In this document: piece after piece, positions 22,400-33,969 of the stretch
Layout: the number at the start of each line of letters is the position of its first letter
How positions within the stretch are numbered: the first letter of the stretch is position 1
Assembly (NCBI RefSeq): GCF_963678635.1
Contig: NC_087070.1
Coordinates: forward strand, 38,516,600-38,580,599
Direction of reading: 5' to 3'
Length of the DNA: 64,000 bases
Source: Symsagittifera roscoffensis
Lineage: Eukaryota; Xenacoelomorpha; Acoela; Convolutidae
Notes under the pieces: model-generated
The model's database searches: none
The model's input: the letters and a program-made list of their open reading frames with translations, nothing else
What the model was told of the DNA's origin: nothing
Translations under genes and position numbers: made by a program

Positions 22400-24175
22400 T
22401 GATAAAGGAAGGGTTTCAACAACCTGTGATTTCGATTAAGCATGATATCAGATTGGGCAGGCTAGTTATCGAGAAAAGTCTAAAAATTGGTCAACAAATC
22501 AAAAACTTGACATTTCCGAGACCCATAGCTTTTTGTGGAAGAAAATTGGGCGTAAACGCTCATTCAGAAGAATTTCAATCATTCAGAAGATTGAACCCAA
22601 AAAATCAGATTTGGGAGGGGAGTTCTCGAGAAAAGTCAAAAAGTTTCTTACAAAGGTCAAAAAATCAAAGTTTTCATAGTTTTCTGACAACCCATTTTTC
22701 GGATTGAACCAAAACCCAGATATTGGAGAGTAGTTTTCGAGAAAATTCAAAAAAATTTGAAATCGGTCAAAAATCAAAAAATTGACTTTCTGAGGGGTCA
22801 ACTTATGTGTAAAAAAAACTTATGAGCGGCATATAATGCAGGTGAGCTTCCCACTGCCCCTTTTTTCTATTGAAGCCACAACCTAAAATTTGGAGGCCAG
22901 TTTTCGAGAAAAACTGTCAAAATCAAAAACATGACTAATCCGAGAGTCAAAACTTTGTGTAAAAAACATTTCGAACAGCCGCTTATGCGGAGGGGCCTTT
23001 CAAAAACTGTTTTATTCATTGAAAGCAAATTCTCAGATTTGACAGGTTAGTTTTTGAAAAAACGAAAAAAAAAAACAAATTTGGGTCAAATATTTCCCCA
23101 CAGATTTTTTCGAAGGCTGTACACAGAGAGGTAAAGTAAAAATAGACTAGATGAGCATGCAGGCCCACGGAGGCGTAGGCGGTCTTTCCACTGATAGCAA
23201 TTGTTTGAAAATTAAAGAATAATTGAACAGAAAAACTTTTTAAAATTTTGCAAAAGATCAAAAAAATCCAAAGCGTCTCAAACAAAAATCAATTTAAGAA
23301 AACCATACATTTTCAGGAAATATGCTTTTCTCAAACTAAAATTCTAGGCAAACATGCCAAGCAAGACATTTCAATCTTAAATTATCAACTGAAAAAGTAA
23401 CGAAGCGGAAACAAAGCTGACAGTCTTTGAGCAGACACCAGTTGAACCTAAAAACAATGATTTTATATATTTTTTTAATGTTTCATACCCTTGCTGAATC
23501 TACAATGAATAACACTTGAAACTATTATGATAGTTGCTTTCAACAAAAACACAAAAAATCCGTGATGTGGCAACTAAGACAAAACTTTGAAAAAGGTCAA
23601 AAAATAAAAATTTGACTTTTCTGAGGGAACTTTTGTGTAAAAAACTTATGAGTGGCAGATATTGCAGGTGAGCTTCACACTGCCCCTTTTTCCTATTGAA
23701 CCCACAACCTTAAATTTGGGGGTCAGTTTTCGAGAAAAACTGTCAAAAAATCAAAAACATGACTAACCCGAGGGCTATAACTTTGTGTAATTAACATTGG
23801 GCTTAGCCGCTTCATGCAGAGGGGCCTTTAACAATCTTACTATTCATTTAAATCAAAATCTCAGATTTGACAGGCTAGTTTTTGAGAAAACGAAAAAACA
23901 AATTTGGGTCGAATATCCGCCAACAGATTTTTTCGAAGGCTGTACACAGAGAGGTACAGTAAAAAGAGACTAGATGAGCATGCAGGCACACGGAAGCGTA
24001 GGCGTTTTTTCCATTGATAGCAATTAATTAAAAATTAAAGAATAATTTAACAGAAAAACTTTTTAAAATTTTGCAAAAGTTAAAAAAAAACTCCAAAGCG
24101 TCTCAAAGAAATAAATTTAAAAAAACCATACATTTTCAAGAAACCAGCTTTTCTCAAACTAAAATTCTAGGCAAT
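22400..24175. repeat. Degenerate tandem array with a large direct repeat (22770-23345 and 23590-24175)
   Basis: Short modules of the type 'CAGATTTG.. TTTTCGAGAAAA..TCAAAAA' recur every 100-150 bp. Within the array two 0.57-kb blocks are direct copies about 826 bp apart, sharing GCAGGTGAGCTTC, CGAAGGCTGTACACAGAGAG and AAAATTCTAGGCAA. The CGAAGGC(T/C)GTACA module also occurs at 43.5, 44.2 and 45.5 kb. Confidence 0.75.
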
Positions 24176-24265
24176 TTCTTTTGAAATGAACACTTTCATG
24201 AACACTTTGAAATGAACACTTTTGAAATGTTCATTTCTTTTGAAATGAACACTTTCAAAATGAAC
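24176..24265. repeat. Short minisatellite, GAAATGAACACTTT units
   Basis: Five imperfect units of GAAATGAACACTTT, one inverted (GAAATGTTCATTTC). A TTTGCGACTTAGGTTGG motif follows at about 24300, shared with 40330, 54463 and, diverged, 57675 and 61270. Confidence 0.75.
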
Positions 24266-24844
24266 ACATTTTGTCGCAGCAGTTACATCGCAACAATATT
24301 TGCGACTTAGGTTGGAAAAAAAAGAAAGCTCATACTATAATACAAGCTATGCTTGTGTGATAATAAATCAAACTGAAAAACTAAGAAAAAGTTGTTTACG
24401 GTAAAAAAAAGTCTAGTTACCCATTACAAGACAACTAGTTACAAATGTATTTAGGTATATTCGACAACAGAAGAAAACTTTTTTCATTTAAGAAAATCCT
24501 GAAGAAAGCGCTGAAAAACTGCGAAAATTAAACTACTTGAGTAAAATTAAAAATTCACTCTAAAATTGAATTATAAAAATCAAACTATATACAAGGTGTT
24601 TTCAAAACGCATTTTTTATTAATCTTTTTTTGTGAACAAAACATAGTGCTGACTCATGATAACAACATGATAAAACGAGCAAAAATTAAACTTCAAACTC
24701 GTTTCTTTAAAATCGGATTAATTCTAGACAAAAAAGGATGAGGACAAAAATAGCTTGAAAATTCACCAGAATTGTGTGGGGCATCATTGCCAACTTAATA
24801 TTTAACTTGTTGCCAGTTGTGATGATGATGGAAAAAATTCATAC

Positions 24845-25059
24845 TTGGAGTCGAACAATGGAATGATGAGATATGATTCGACCAGCGAGTCCATTTTCAT
24901 CTGCTCTTCCCCACCGTAGAACGCATTCCAGTCTACCACTGAGGAGAACAGTGTCGAGTTCTCGTTGTAGTCGAAGAAGAACTTCCTCGCTAGTGCCTTG
25001 TACATGCACGCCCGCAACACTCGCGGAATGTAATTGAAAGATATGCAGAGTCGTGTTTG
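24845..25059 (-). CDS. PI3K exon: middle of the C2 domain
   Basis: The acceptor TTTTGGTAG precedes 25059 and the donor GTATGA follows 24845; 215 nt, phase 0 in and 2 out. It opens QTRLCISFNYIPRVLRACMY, completing the family pattern 'LP+.(A/T)RLC.S' with the previous exon, and includes SSVVDWNAFYGGEEQ where class I C2 domains have the 'W.N...FDY' strand. It ends LIIPLFDS, joining in frame to GSFIL. Confidence 0.87.
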
Positions 25060-25422
25060 CTACCAAAAAAAAAACATTTTGAATGCTTTTTTGTTATAAC
25101 GTCCAAATTTGAGGTATGATTTCCTGAAGTTTAAGGAATTTGATGAATCAATTCAAAAGAGTCGGAAGTGATAATTAAAACCAAATATAAATTGAAACAT
25201 TTGGCTGTGTAGTAAAACACAGCCAATTTATTTCGCGCTTCTGTGACATCAACCCAAAAATCAGTATAACTCCACTTCACTTCATTTTGGCACCTTTTTC
25301 ATATTTTTTTTTGATGAAAATACGAAATATAATTTGCTTAAAAACAATTTATGAGGAGCAGGTTTAGCAAAATTATTTCAAATGTACAAGAATTTCGGAA
25401 ACGTGAGTGAATCACAAATTAC

Positions 25423-25681
25423 TTTGGGAAGCGCACTGAGAGAAACATTGAATGTGCATTCCCAGTGGACTCCAGACCCCCCCGTCAACTTGTTCACATC
25501 CCATTGGGGACTCCTCACGATTGCCGACAGGTTCCAGGGGTATCCATTCTCAGCCAGAGGAACCGAAGATGAGCGGGAGTCGTGTCCGAAGAAGAGAGCT
25601 GCTTCCAGATAGCAACTTCTGACGTCATAATTCGTAGTGGCGTCACCACGAACAACTCGTCTGATTCCGCTCAATGAGAAT
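25423..25681 (-). CDS. PI3K exon: start of the C2 domain
   Basis: The donor GTAATT follows 25423. The upstream boundary has a strong pyrimidine tract ending TCTCTCAAG (start 25681); an alternative acceptor AATCAG would start at 25660 in the same frame. It encodes YDVRSCYLEAALFFGHDSRS and, near the end, WECTFNVSLSALPK, the 'W...L.F.I....LP+' strand pair of PI3K C2 domains. The loop between them (Y-P-W-N to T-G-G) is longer than I recall for mammalian p110. Confidence 0.85.
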
Positions 25682-26389
25682 CTTGAGAGAACATGGAGAG
25701 GAAGAAAGAAATAGCAACGGATGAAAGAGCGACAAAAAGAAAAAGAGAAACAAAGATAGCCGGTTGCTGTGCAAGTTGATAGCCGACCATATTCTTTAAA
25801 AAAAGTTTTTCATTCAAATAAGTGTGGTTTTTTTGTGCGTGGTGTGATAAAAGGATCTGAAAAAATGCACAGAACAAAAAAAATTGGGCAACAGTTTTTG
25901 TCGACAAGCGACTGGAAAAAAAACATAAAACAAATTAAATTAAAAAAAAACTTTTCAAGATGGTGCTAAAGTTAATTTCACTGGAGAAAAAACTGAATGC
26001 GAGGGCTCAAATAAAATTTCCCGGTTTAGATTTTCAAAATAAGCCAGCTCGCTCGCTTTCCTCGCTCATAATTGAAAATTGAACTAAATTTCAAATAACG
26101 ACTGAAAGGGCTTTAATATGATATATCACTCGACCCATTCCAATTATTATTTGTGGTATACAGAAAGAGAAAACGAAAACGCCCGAATATTAAGTTTCTC
26201 CACATTATCAATATTCAAAACAACATCGAAAGACAAACGAAAGAAGAATCAAACAAATTTCTCTAAAACAGTGTAATAGTCAGAGGACTTCACGAATAAC
26301 TAGCGTGTAACGCAAAACCGGTGCTTCGAATTTGTAACAACTCATAAGACAGGACATATATTGGAAAAAAAATGTGCAACCTTTGAGTG

Positions 26390-27410
26390 TACTCTGACAG
26401 AACCCAATTAAAGGGTTGGTAATTTCAATTTTTTTTATTCAAAGTTTGAAAAACCGTAACATTTTGTGAAGTTTTTTTATATTTAAGTTCTTTGAAAAAT
26501 TTTTAAATGACAGAAAACGTCAAATCTCGGAAAATTAAAGCCATTAAGCAGTCGAATTTGAACGCAATATTTGCAATTCCTGACAGTGCTCTCAGAGTAC
26601 CCAACTACAGCGTTGAGAACTTCAAATTTTGACAAACTTCAAAATCAACCTTCCTAAAAAATCCTTGTTGAAAAAACTATAAAAAACATCATATCTCAGA
26701 AACTACAAAAAGTTGAGCAGCCATTTTTGTAGGAAAGATTCCCTGAGATCACAGCCCCCAATCACAAGGTTAAAAATTTCAAACTTAAAAAAATTCAAAT
26801 TTGAATTTTCTGAAAAGTTTTTGAAAAAATCACAAAAAACGTTATATCTCGAGAACTACAAAGATTTGAGCGGTCACATTTGGAAATAAAAGTCACAACT
26901 TCCAGGAGTACCATGTCGGAGCCCCCAATTACAAGGCTGGGAATTTCAAAATTTGAAAACGAAATTCAAATTTAATTTTTTTCTGAAATTTTTCTAAAAA
27001 AAATCACAGAAACATCATATCTCGAAAACTAAAAGGTTTTGAACAGTAATATTTGGAGACAAAATTGCAAGTACTGGAAGTAACCTGTCAGGGCCTCACA
27101 AAAGGAATGTGAATTCAAATTTTCCGGAATTTTTTATATCTTATTTCTTTGAACAATTAACAAAAAAGAGTAAGGCAAGAGTTGCGCCCCCTGAAAGTAA
27201 CCTGATAACGTCCAACAACAGGGTTGACATTTTCAACGTTTTTAATTATTTTTTAATTAAAGTTTTCTGAAAAATTTTGAAAAAAATCAAAAACTCGTCG
27301 TATCTCGTAAGCTAAAAGGATTTGGCATTTGTTCAAAAATGGAGGCCAAATTCGCAACCTCCATTTGACAGGAAACTGGGAAAACTCTGACAAGATCCAC
27401 TATTCGCTTG
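26390..27410. repeat. Minisatellite of about 150-175-bp units
   Basis: The module ATATCTCGAGAACTA / ATATCTCGAAAACTAAAAG recurs at about 26522 (diverged), 26691, 26844, 27017 and 27300, each followed by GAGCAG-like words, a GGAGACAAA-type purine run, CCCCCAAT(T/C)ACAAGG and TTTCAAA. Spacings are near 169, 153 and 173 bp, then 283. No coding potential. Confidence 0.75.
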
Positions 27411-28740
27411 CTAATTTCAAAAGGGATAAAATAATACTTGACATGAAACTAGAAAATTTAAAATAAATTCTCTACAATCTGCTATCTACGATATAGTTTA
27501 AACGTGACAAATTCTTTCGTTAAACCTGCAAAAATAATACGTTGAAAAAGCTTAAGCATGGCGACGCAGTAAAGCCCGCATTTAAATATATAATAGATTA
27601 TCTAAAGCACTGACAAGATCAGCCGTTTTCTGTTCTGACCACAGTTATCATCGCAAAAAATAGATAGAATTAAATTGAATAAATTGACGGAAGATTATTC
27701 CTGAGATTATAAAACCATTTAAAGCAAGCCAAGGATATCCAGTTGCTGTGCAAATAGCAGAGTGATTCAACATAAAAATTAAAATTATCAAGAAAGAAAT
27801 CAAATTCAGAAATAATTTAACTCAGAAGTTTATCTTATTTTTCTAAATTTAGAGATAATTTTTCCTCAAGTAAAAGGAAACTAAATTATGTGACAAACTG
27901 CAAAAACAAGAAAAAAATAATTTCTTAATCAATGTTTTTTTTTCAAATCTGAATCACGATCAAAAGAGCTTCCAAATGATACACATTTGACCTCCTACAA
28001 GATTTCTTTGAGGTAGTCAAAATCGGGAAGGAAAAACACATTCTAAGCCATGGCGCTAAGCGCTTTTATTATTCATCATATGCAACTTCAAACAGAGTCG
28101 TATAAATTATCTGCTCAAATTTCAGACATCTCACTCTTGACTGTAAGAAATATGAGTTTTTTATCCGATAAGCATGCAAGTTCTTCAAAAGTATAAAACG
28201 GTAAACATAAACCATTCAAAGACCAAAAGTAACAAACGCACGAAAATACCCAGAAAGAAGCTATAATTTGCATGCACACGCAAAAACGGCAAAACTAAAC
28301 TGTAAATACAGCAAGAAAAAACTTCAGAAAAAACGCCATCAGTGGATCAAAACTTCACAAAAAGGATTTTGAAGAATTCAAATTCAAATCAACCGTTTTT
28401 TGGTTCCTAACTTAGACGTTTTTCATGCATATTTTACGCATAGATATCCAGTAGCAAAATATGTACATCGATTAAAAAAATTTATAAAGCTAAGCCCTAT
28501 GCTGGGCGGTTAACAAGCACACTCTGAATTAGAAACTGTTCAACAAGCCACCAAAAAGCATCTTTGAAAAATCTTAACTCAAATAGCGAACTGTTGGCAG
28601 TTTTGCGCTATAACGCCTGTTGGACGCAATGGATAAAAACTAATCATACGGGCAACAAAATTTATAGCTCAGAAAGAATTTGAGCTTCTAGAAATATAAA
28701 AAAAAAACTTCAAGGCTTATCAAAGTACATGGTATAGAAG
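27411..28740. other. Intron sequence without recognised feature
   Basis: AT-rich; nothing supported on either strand. Confidence 0.4.
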
Positions 28741-28749
28741 ACAAACTTA

Positions 28750-29845
28750 AGATGAAATTAAAAATGTTTTCCGTGAAAAATTGGATAGTCGGATTTTCGT
28801 TTGTTAGCTTAGATTTTGTCGGCGTAATTGACACATCGATAAACTTTCTTGTACTCTTAGCAGTTTTCATCGTAGATGGTAATGTTTTTGATTTACTCCT
28901 GTGATTTGTAAAACTAATAGCCCTGATGTTTTATATTTTTCTTGGTTTTCCTTTTTTCTCACTTAAAAAAACTTTATTTAGTCTAAATGGTTTCGGCTGA
29001 TGTTTTATCGGCTCAGTCACATTATTTTGTGCGTTTCAAAGCAAAAAAAAGTTTGATTTCTAAAACCTATTAACGTAGTTTGTGTTTCATGATTTCAAAA
29101 ATTAGAACAACTTATTTGCTCTAATTTTGCAAGCTAGCGAATAGAAAATGAAACGGAAATCACAAAATCATAAACATTTGGAAATGAAAATAGTTTCAGA
29201 AAAACGGTCAAGAAACACAACCACTTACACTAAATAAATTTTTTTATCAACCGAGCGGCCAGTACCCCGACACAAGTTGAGTATAAGCCCATTGAGCAGA
29301 AAAAAAATTTCATCAAAAAACGTTGTCCGAAAGAGATTTTGAGGCTCCGGTGGTACAGGTGGTTAGGTTTCTTGACAGTTTTCTGAAACTTTTTTCATTT
29401 CCAAATTTTTATGATTATGTGATTTCCCTTTCATTTTATATTCGCTTGCGCGCAAAATTTGAGCAAAAAAGTTGTTCAAGCACTTTGAAATCATGAAACA
29501 CAAACTACCTGGACAATTTTATTTTAAAAGAAGAAAACACTTTTTTTTGGCTTTTGAAACGCACAAAATAATGTTACTGAGCCGATAACTTATAAGCCGA
29601 AAATATTCAGACCGAATAAAGTTTTTAAGTGAGAAAAAAGGAAAATCAGGAAAATATATACGCCAGGGCTATTAATTTTTACAAATTACAGGAGTAAATC
29701 AAAAACACTACAATCTACGATAAAAACTGCTGAGAGCACAAGACAATTTGCCGATGGGTCACTTACGACGACAAAATTTGAGCAAACAAACAAAAGTCCG
29801 AGTACCCAATTTTTTACGGAAAAAACTTTCAATTTCATATTTACT
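28750..29845. repeat. Large inverted repeat (arms of about 0.48-0.5 kb)
   Basis: The left arm (28750-29228) is the diverged reverse complement of the right arm (29352-29845). Matching landmarks include TACAAATTACAGGAGTAAATC, the words around GAAACGCACAAAATAATG and GAAATCATGAAACACAAAC, with about 120 bp between arms. A third, single copy of the right-arm type is at 51720-52000. Two copies inserted head to head would explain it. Confidence 0.8.
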
Positions 29846-29856
29846 AAAAAACACAA

Positions 29857-29935
29857 GGTCAAACCGGCGCTTGAACTCCAGACGCTTGGGTACAAAGACA
29901 TCCACTTTACCTCTAGTCTAGGTGGCAAGGAGTCT
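29857..29935 (-). repeat. tRNA-like SINE head
   Basis: The minus strand carries B-box-like GGAGTTCAAGCGCC (29866-29879) and, upstream, CTAGAGGTAAAGTGGATG resembling an A box and D arm. It follows directly after the right arm of the inverted repeat, as in the copy at 52.0 kb, so tRNA head and repeat body may form one family. Confidence 0.5.
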
Positions 29936-30535
29936 TGAAGGTGCTAAGGTTCAACAAAAAAGCAAGTCAGAAAAACAAGTAAAACTTGTATGAAAGGTTG
30001 TTTACGGAAAATTCTAGCAAGCGGAAAATCAACCGTGCAGTAGATCTTTCTATTAGCAAGCAACATCCATTAAATTGGGTATTCTTTTTGTTATTATCTT
30101 CAGCCATTTAGAATTAAATAATTTTTCAGTTATTCGGGATGCGTAAAAACAAGGCAGCATGTCAAAGGTCACGATGCCGCAATTGCGTGTGTCAGTTTGT
30201 TGGCAATTCAAAAAATCTTCGACTCGATTGGCTATCCCCTATAAAGTGGTGTCACATCACCTTTCGAAAAACAGTTCTAGTCGATTCCTTCGCCCACTAA
30301 AGCATGGCTGGTGGTTTGACTGCTTAAGACTCACCAACTTTTGTTTATATTGAAACGAATAAAAAGCGTTGTTTAAGCGTAACCTAGATTTTGGTACCGG
30401 TTTTTTTAGCACACCAATCTCTTGGCTAAGGTAAAAACTGGGCCTTTAAGCAGACATCTGTTATATAACTGAAGCATATTTGATTGAGAGACTATGGAAA
30501 GATGCTGAGTCAGTGGTTGAGTTTACTCCTCATTC

Positions 30536-31300
30536 GGGGGGGGGGGGACAATTCTCTCGCAGGTTAGAAAACAAAACTCGATCTAACTTCAAAAACAAAA
30601 TAATCTATTTTAACTGGAAGCCCTGATTCACGCGCACAATGCCAATCGTGTCGAATGTAGGCGCAGCGGAGCAAACGGTCGCTACTTGCCAATGCCGCCC
30701 TTGAAATGAGCGTTCTGACTTGTTAATTGTTTTGTGCCCGCTAAAAGTTTGGTCTCCTAAAAACCGGTCTGCTAAAAAGACCTAGTCCCCCTAGGATGAC
30801 AGGCCTACGATCTAGTTACCCAAGTTAGCTGTCTAACTGAAATATATAGTTATATATTACAATTTCGGCAACCTGTTACTTCGGCACGTTGATCATTTAC
30901 CTATAAAAAGTATTGAAAACTATTTACACTAAAGTTGAACAGAACATTATTTTCGGCACTGTTGTACAGCCTCGCTGAAAATGTCATGCCGATTTATTAC
31001 CCCTTTGGGATCTTATTAATTATTTCCCCTATTCTAAAAGGGGGAGATTCGTTACACGGTACAAAACTAACATATGCTTAGCGGTTGAATTAGTATTTCT
31101 TTATAAAGTTGGCAATTTTTTCCTAGCTACTATAGGGTCGGAAATTGTTAACAAAATCCCCTATGGTACCCAGTAAGAAATAATCAGCCATATAAAGAAA
31201 ATATTCAACGCTGAAGTATTTGAGAATATGGCATATGGTAAAGAACCAAGCCCCCCCCCCCCCCCCCTGTAATAGAGGGGGAAATTATTAACATTATCCG
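30536..31300. other. Region with G and C homopolymers and short inverted blocks
   Basis: A run of 12 G is at 30536-30547 and 17 C at 31251-31267. The block TTATTAATTATTTCCCCTAT near 31015 and GGGGGAAATTATTAACATTA near 31277 are inverted relative to each other. No exon is supported between 29.95 and 32.46 kb. Confidence 0.45.
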
Positions 31301-32462
31301 CTTATGCGCTCTCAATTAAACTCATCGACCACACCTGAAAATTTTACTTTTTGACCCAAAGTTTACTTTTGACCCGAAAACGGCAAATGAGAAGAGAGTT
31401 CATTTTAGGCAAACGACCGTAAACAGAGTATAGTAACAGGAGACATCTTCGTCATATGATCAATCAAAATAGTGCTTTTATCACGTGAAAACATGGTACA
31501 ACTTACAACACGTGGTGAATCTACTTCGATTTACTATTAATTCAAGAAAAGTTGGGGGTGGTACCAAATTCAAAAGAAAAACAAAAATTACGGAACTTTT
31601 GACTCAACCCAAAGGTCATTTTGTATCATCTTATGGGTAGAAACTTTGAGCTTTTGTTTTATTAACGCCAAGGACAACTTAATTCGATCACCACTGAACA
31701 AAGTTACCGTAGCGTTCGGAGATTCGATCAAAGCACATTTCTCGTGGCGTGACAAATTGGCATATCAATGTTTTAATAATCATTTCTGAAGTGTATGAAA
31801 CAAAGTCTTAAAATTACGATAGGTCGGAAGTTGGGACAAATAATCAACTGTCTAAATCAACAAACAACACGGGACCTGAGAACAAAATGATCAGAAATAA
31901 AACAAAATATCAAAACCAGGTATAAAATAAAATGGCAATTATAAAGTAACTTATTGCATGAATATCGACAAATAAATAAATAAACAACAGCACACACCAC
32001 CACAATAGTTGTTTATCGAAAAGTTGATTATCATTTACGATTTACCTCCAAATTGTAAAGTAACTATATAATTATTTGCAGCCTACGCATAACATTGGTA
32101 ACCCTTGTTTTTTGACTAAATACTTTGCTAACCAACCCAATACTGAATTATTTATGATATTTAATATTTGAATCGAGTCCAGGACATATAACCTACTACA
32201 CCAAATATTGCCTGAACCGAAAGGTCAACCCTCGTTTTCTCAAATTTTCCATTTCAGTCGCGCCTAATTTAGAGTTCAAATTCAATTGTGCAAAAAAACT
32301 TACAATTCCAACAACCTATTTCGAAAAGCAACCTACAAATTTTATTTATTTCAGAAATTCTATTAATATCACAGCAAGAATCAACAATAAATTATCAAAT
32401 TTTTTATTTTTTTTGCTCATATAACCAATTAAGCCGATCGAACTAAACCATAATCACACATT

Positions 32463-33200
32463 ATGAGTAGATTTCGCAAAATTAGTAGATCACAAAGTGT
32501 CGAAATAATTAAAGAGGGCAACTTGATTTACGTTTCAGAAAAGAAAAATTCGTCAATCCATTTATGGCATAGACTTCGCCATAATGGCCACACATGTCAA
32601 TTACATAACAGAACGGCCATACTTTTTAAATTCCCAAACGGAAAAATTGTTTTCAAGTGTTATAAAAAATACAAAGCTACACATAGTATCGATTTGTCTC
32701 TTGTTGTCTCGATAAAATCTGTCGGTCAAGCTTCGTTCGAAATAACGACCAGTATTGAGTCACATTTATTCGAAGCAGCGACTTCGGCGGAACGAAATCG
32801 TTGGGTCAAAACATTTCAAAGTCTCGAGGACGATAAATGCTTTAGTTTTTCACCATTTTACAAACTGGATGAACCTTTGGTTCAAATAGCAGAGCAACAA
32901 AATAATCGAAAATACGAAAAAATTTTCGCCAAAAATGAGAAACTTCGCAACTTCTCCGAGAAAGACAGCGACGATCTTCGTCGAAATGCGTTGGAGAAAA
33001 TTTGGAGCCGAAGACGCTACGACACATTTGAGACGACTCAAAGTCGGAGCGAACGAAATAGTGATGGAGGCTGCTCCAGCTTCGGCACTTCAGAATGCTC
33101 GGCTTCGTGGGCAGTGAACGAGTTATGCTCGCCGTTTGCATCGAGCAGTTCGGTTGTGTTCACGAATCCAAACGAATCAGAAGTCCCAGATTTGCTCGTG
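32463..33200 (+). CDS. Gab-like adaptor exon 1: PH domain
   Basis: Begins ATGAGTAGATTTCGC and stays open for 246 codons to the donor GTTAGT. Residues about 17-121 fit a PH domain: GNLIYVSEKK (strand 1), LWHRLRH, AILFKFPNGK, THSIDLSLVVSI (as in the Gab 'IDLNLCEQV'), SFEITTSIE, then the closing helix SAERNRWVKTFQ with the nearly invariant PH tryptophan (W114). The rest is charged, then Ser-rich. GTGGTT three bases earlier is an alternative donor, also on a codon boundary. Read unspliced, the frame ends 22 codons later. Upstream exons cannot be excluded. Confidence 0.72.
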
Positions 33201-33543
33201 GTTAGTCAAATTAAAATTACTTACTTCACAGGCATGGCAAAAATCAGCAGAGCCCAAACTCTGCGTTGAGGTCTACTTTCGAAATATCCGGGATACTGCT
33301 CAGCATATTGATGACATGCCTGTTCGTCTAGTTCTTAAGCTATTTTTTGCTAGTTCTCTACTTTTGTAATATTACAGCCTTTTGCCATTATTCGAGTATT
33401 TGTGCAGCAAGAACTCCAAAAATCCTAAACTTTAAATTAAACTGAAATTAAACGACAAAATGATGTAAGTTATCGTGAATAAAACCAATCTTACAAACGA
33501 TAAAAATAATTTAAAGTAGCTTTAAATTTTAATTTGCTTACAG

Positions 33544-33969
33544 TTCGAGGAGGACGAGATACGACGTTCACAGACAACTTCGACCTGCCAACCCCTCCAA
33601 TGCTCCCCCACCCAAAAAGTGAAGTATATCAGCCTAGCACGATCAGTTTCTGACGACTCCTCCAACGGCACTTTGCGACACCCGACCGTCGCCTCCAGAG
33701 ACCAAACTCCCCCCGCATTTGAAAGTTATTACAACCATGAAATCGCAAATTTGAGTTACTACAATAGCCGGCCGCAAAAAGCGCATCGAATCCGAATAGG
33801 CAAACAGCCGACGAGCAAAATAGTATACGAAAAGTTGGATCGAGAGCGCATGGAGGCAATTGCACAAACAGAAGCTCAGTGGCAGCATTTTCTACACTTT
33901 GAGCGATGTGCCAAGTCTACTGCTGCTAAACACACTCAAAACTTCCCCATTTCAGTCCGCGTTAAATAA
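33544..33969 (+). CDS. Gab-like adaptor exon 2: C-terminal tail with phosphotyrosine motif
   Basis: The acceptor CTTACAG precedes 33544, phase 0 like the donor of exon 1. It encodes 141 residues and ends with TAA at 33967-33969. Several tyrosines stand in acidic or serine-rich context (VKYISLARSVSDD, ESYYNHE, LSYYNS). The end reads IVYEKLDRERMEAIAQTEAQ then W, matching the Gab consensus 'Y..(V/L)D...T.AL..T...W', the SHP2-SH2 docking tail. By this model the tyrosine is residue 341 and the tryptophan 359. Confidence 0.65.
   Translation, partial: FEEDEIRRSQTTSTCQPLQCSPTQKVKYISLARSVSDDSSNGTLRHPTVASRDQTPPAFESYYNHEIANLSYYNSRPQKAHRIRIGKQPTSKIVYEKLDRERMEAIAQTEAQWQHFLHFERCAKSTAAKHTQNFPISVRVK

Larger units (their letters stand above)
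32463..33969 (+). other. Gab/DOS-like PH-domain adaptor gene (whole gene)
   Basis: Two-exon plus-strand gene lying within the PI3K intron between the RBD-like exon (36.42 kb) and the C2 exon (25.68 kb), on the opposite strand. The predicted 387-residue protein has an N-terminal PH domain and a C-terminal tyrosine motif, the architecture of Gab/DOS/SOC-1 docking proteins, which link receptor tyrosine kinases to SHP2 and PI3K at the membrane. Overall similarity is low, so this is a domain-level assignment. AATAAA signals overlap the stop (33965) and lie at 34107. Confidence 0.62.

Noticed and set aside
25671-25969. Overlapping frames next to the C2 exon (plus 66 codons, minus 78 codons)
   Set aside because: The minus frame is the pyrimidine-rich intron end translated; the plus frame is its shadow.
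31540-31790. Plus-strand frame of about 80 codons without ATG upstream of the Gab-like gene (contains INAKDNLIRSPLNKVTVAFG)
   Set aside because: No convincing splice sites at either end and no domain; possible but not supportable as an exon.
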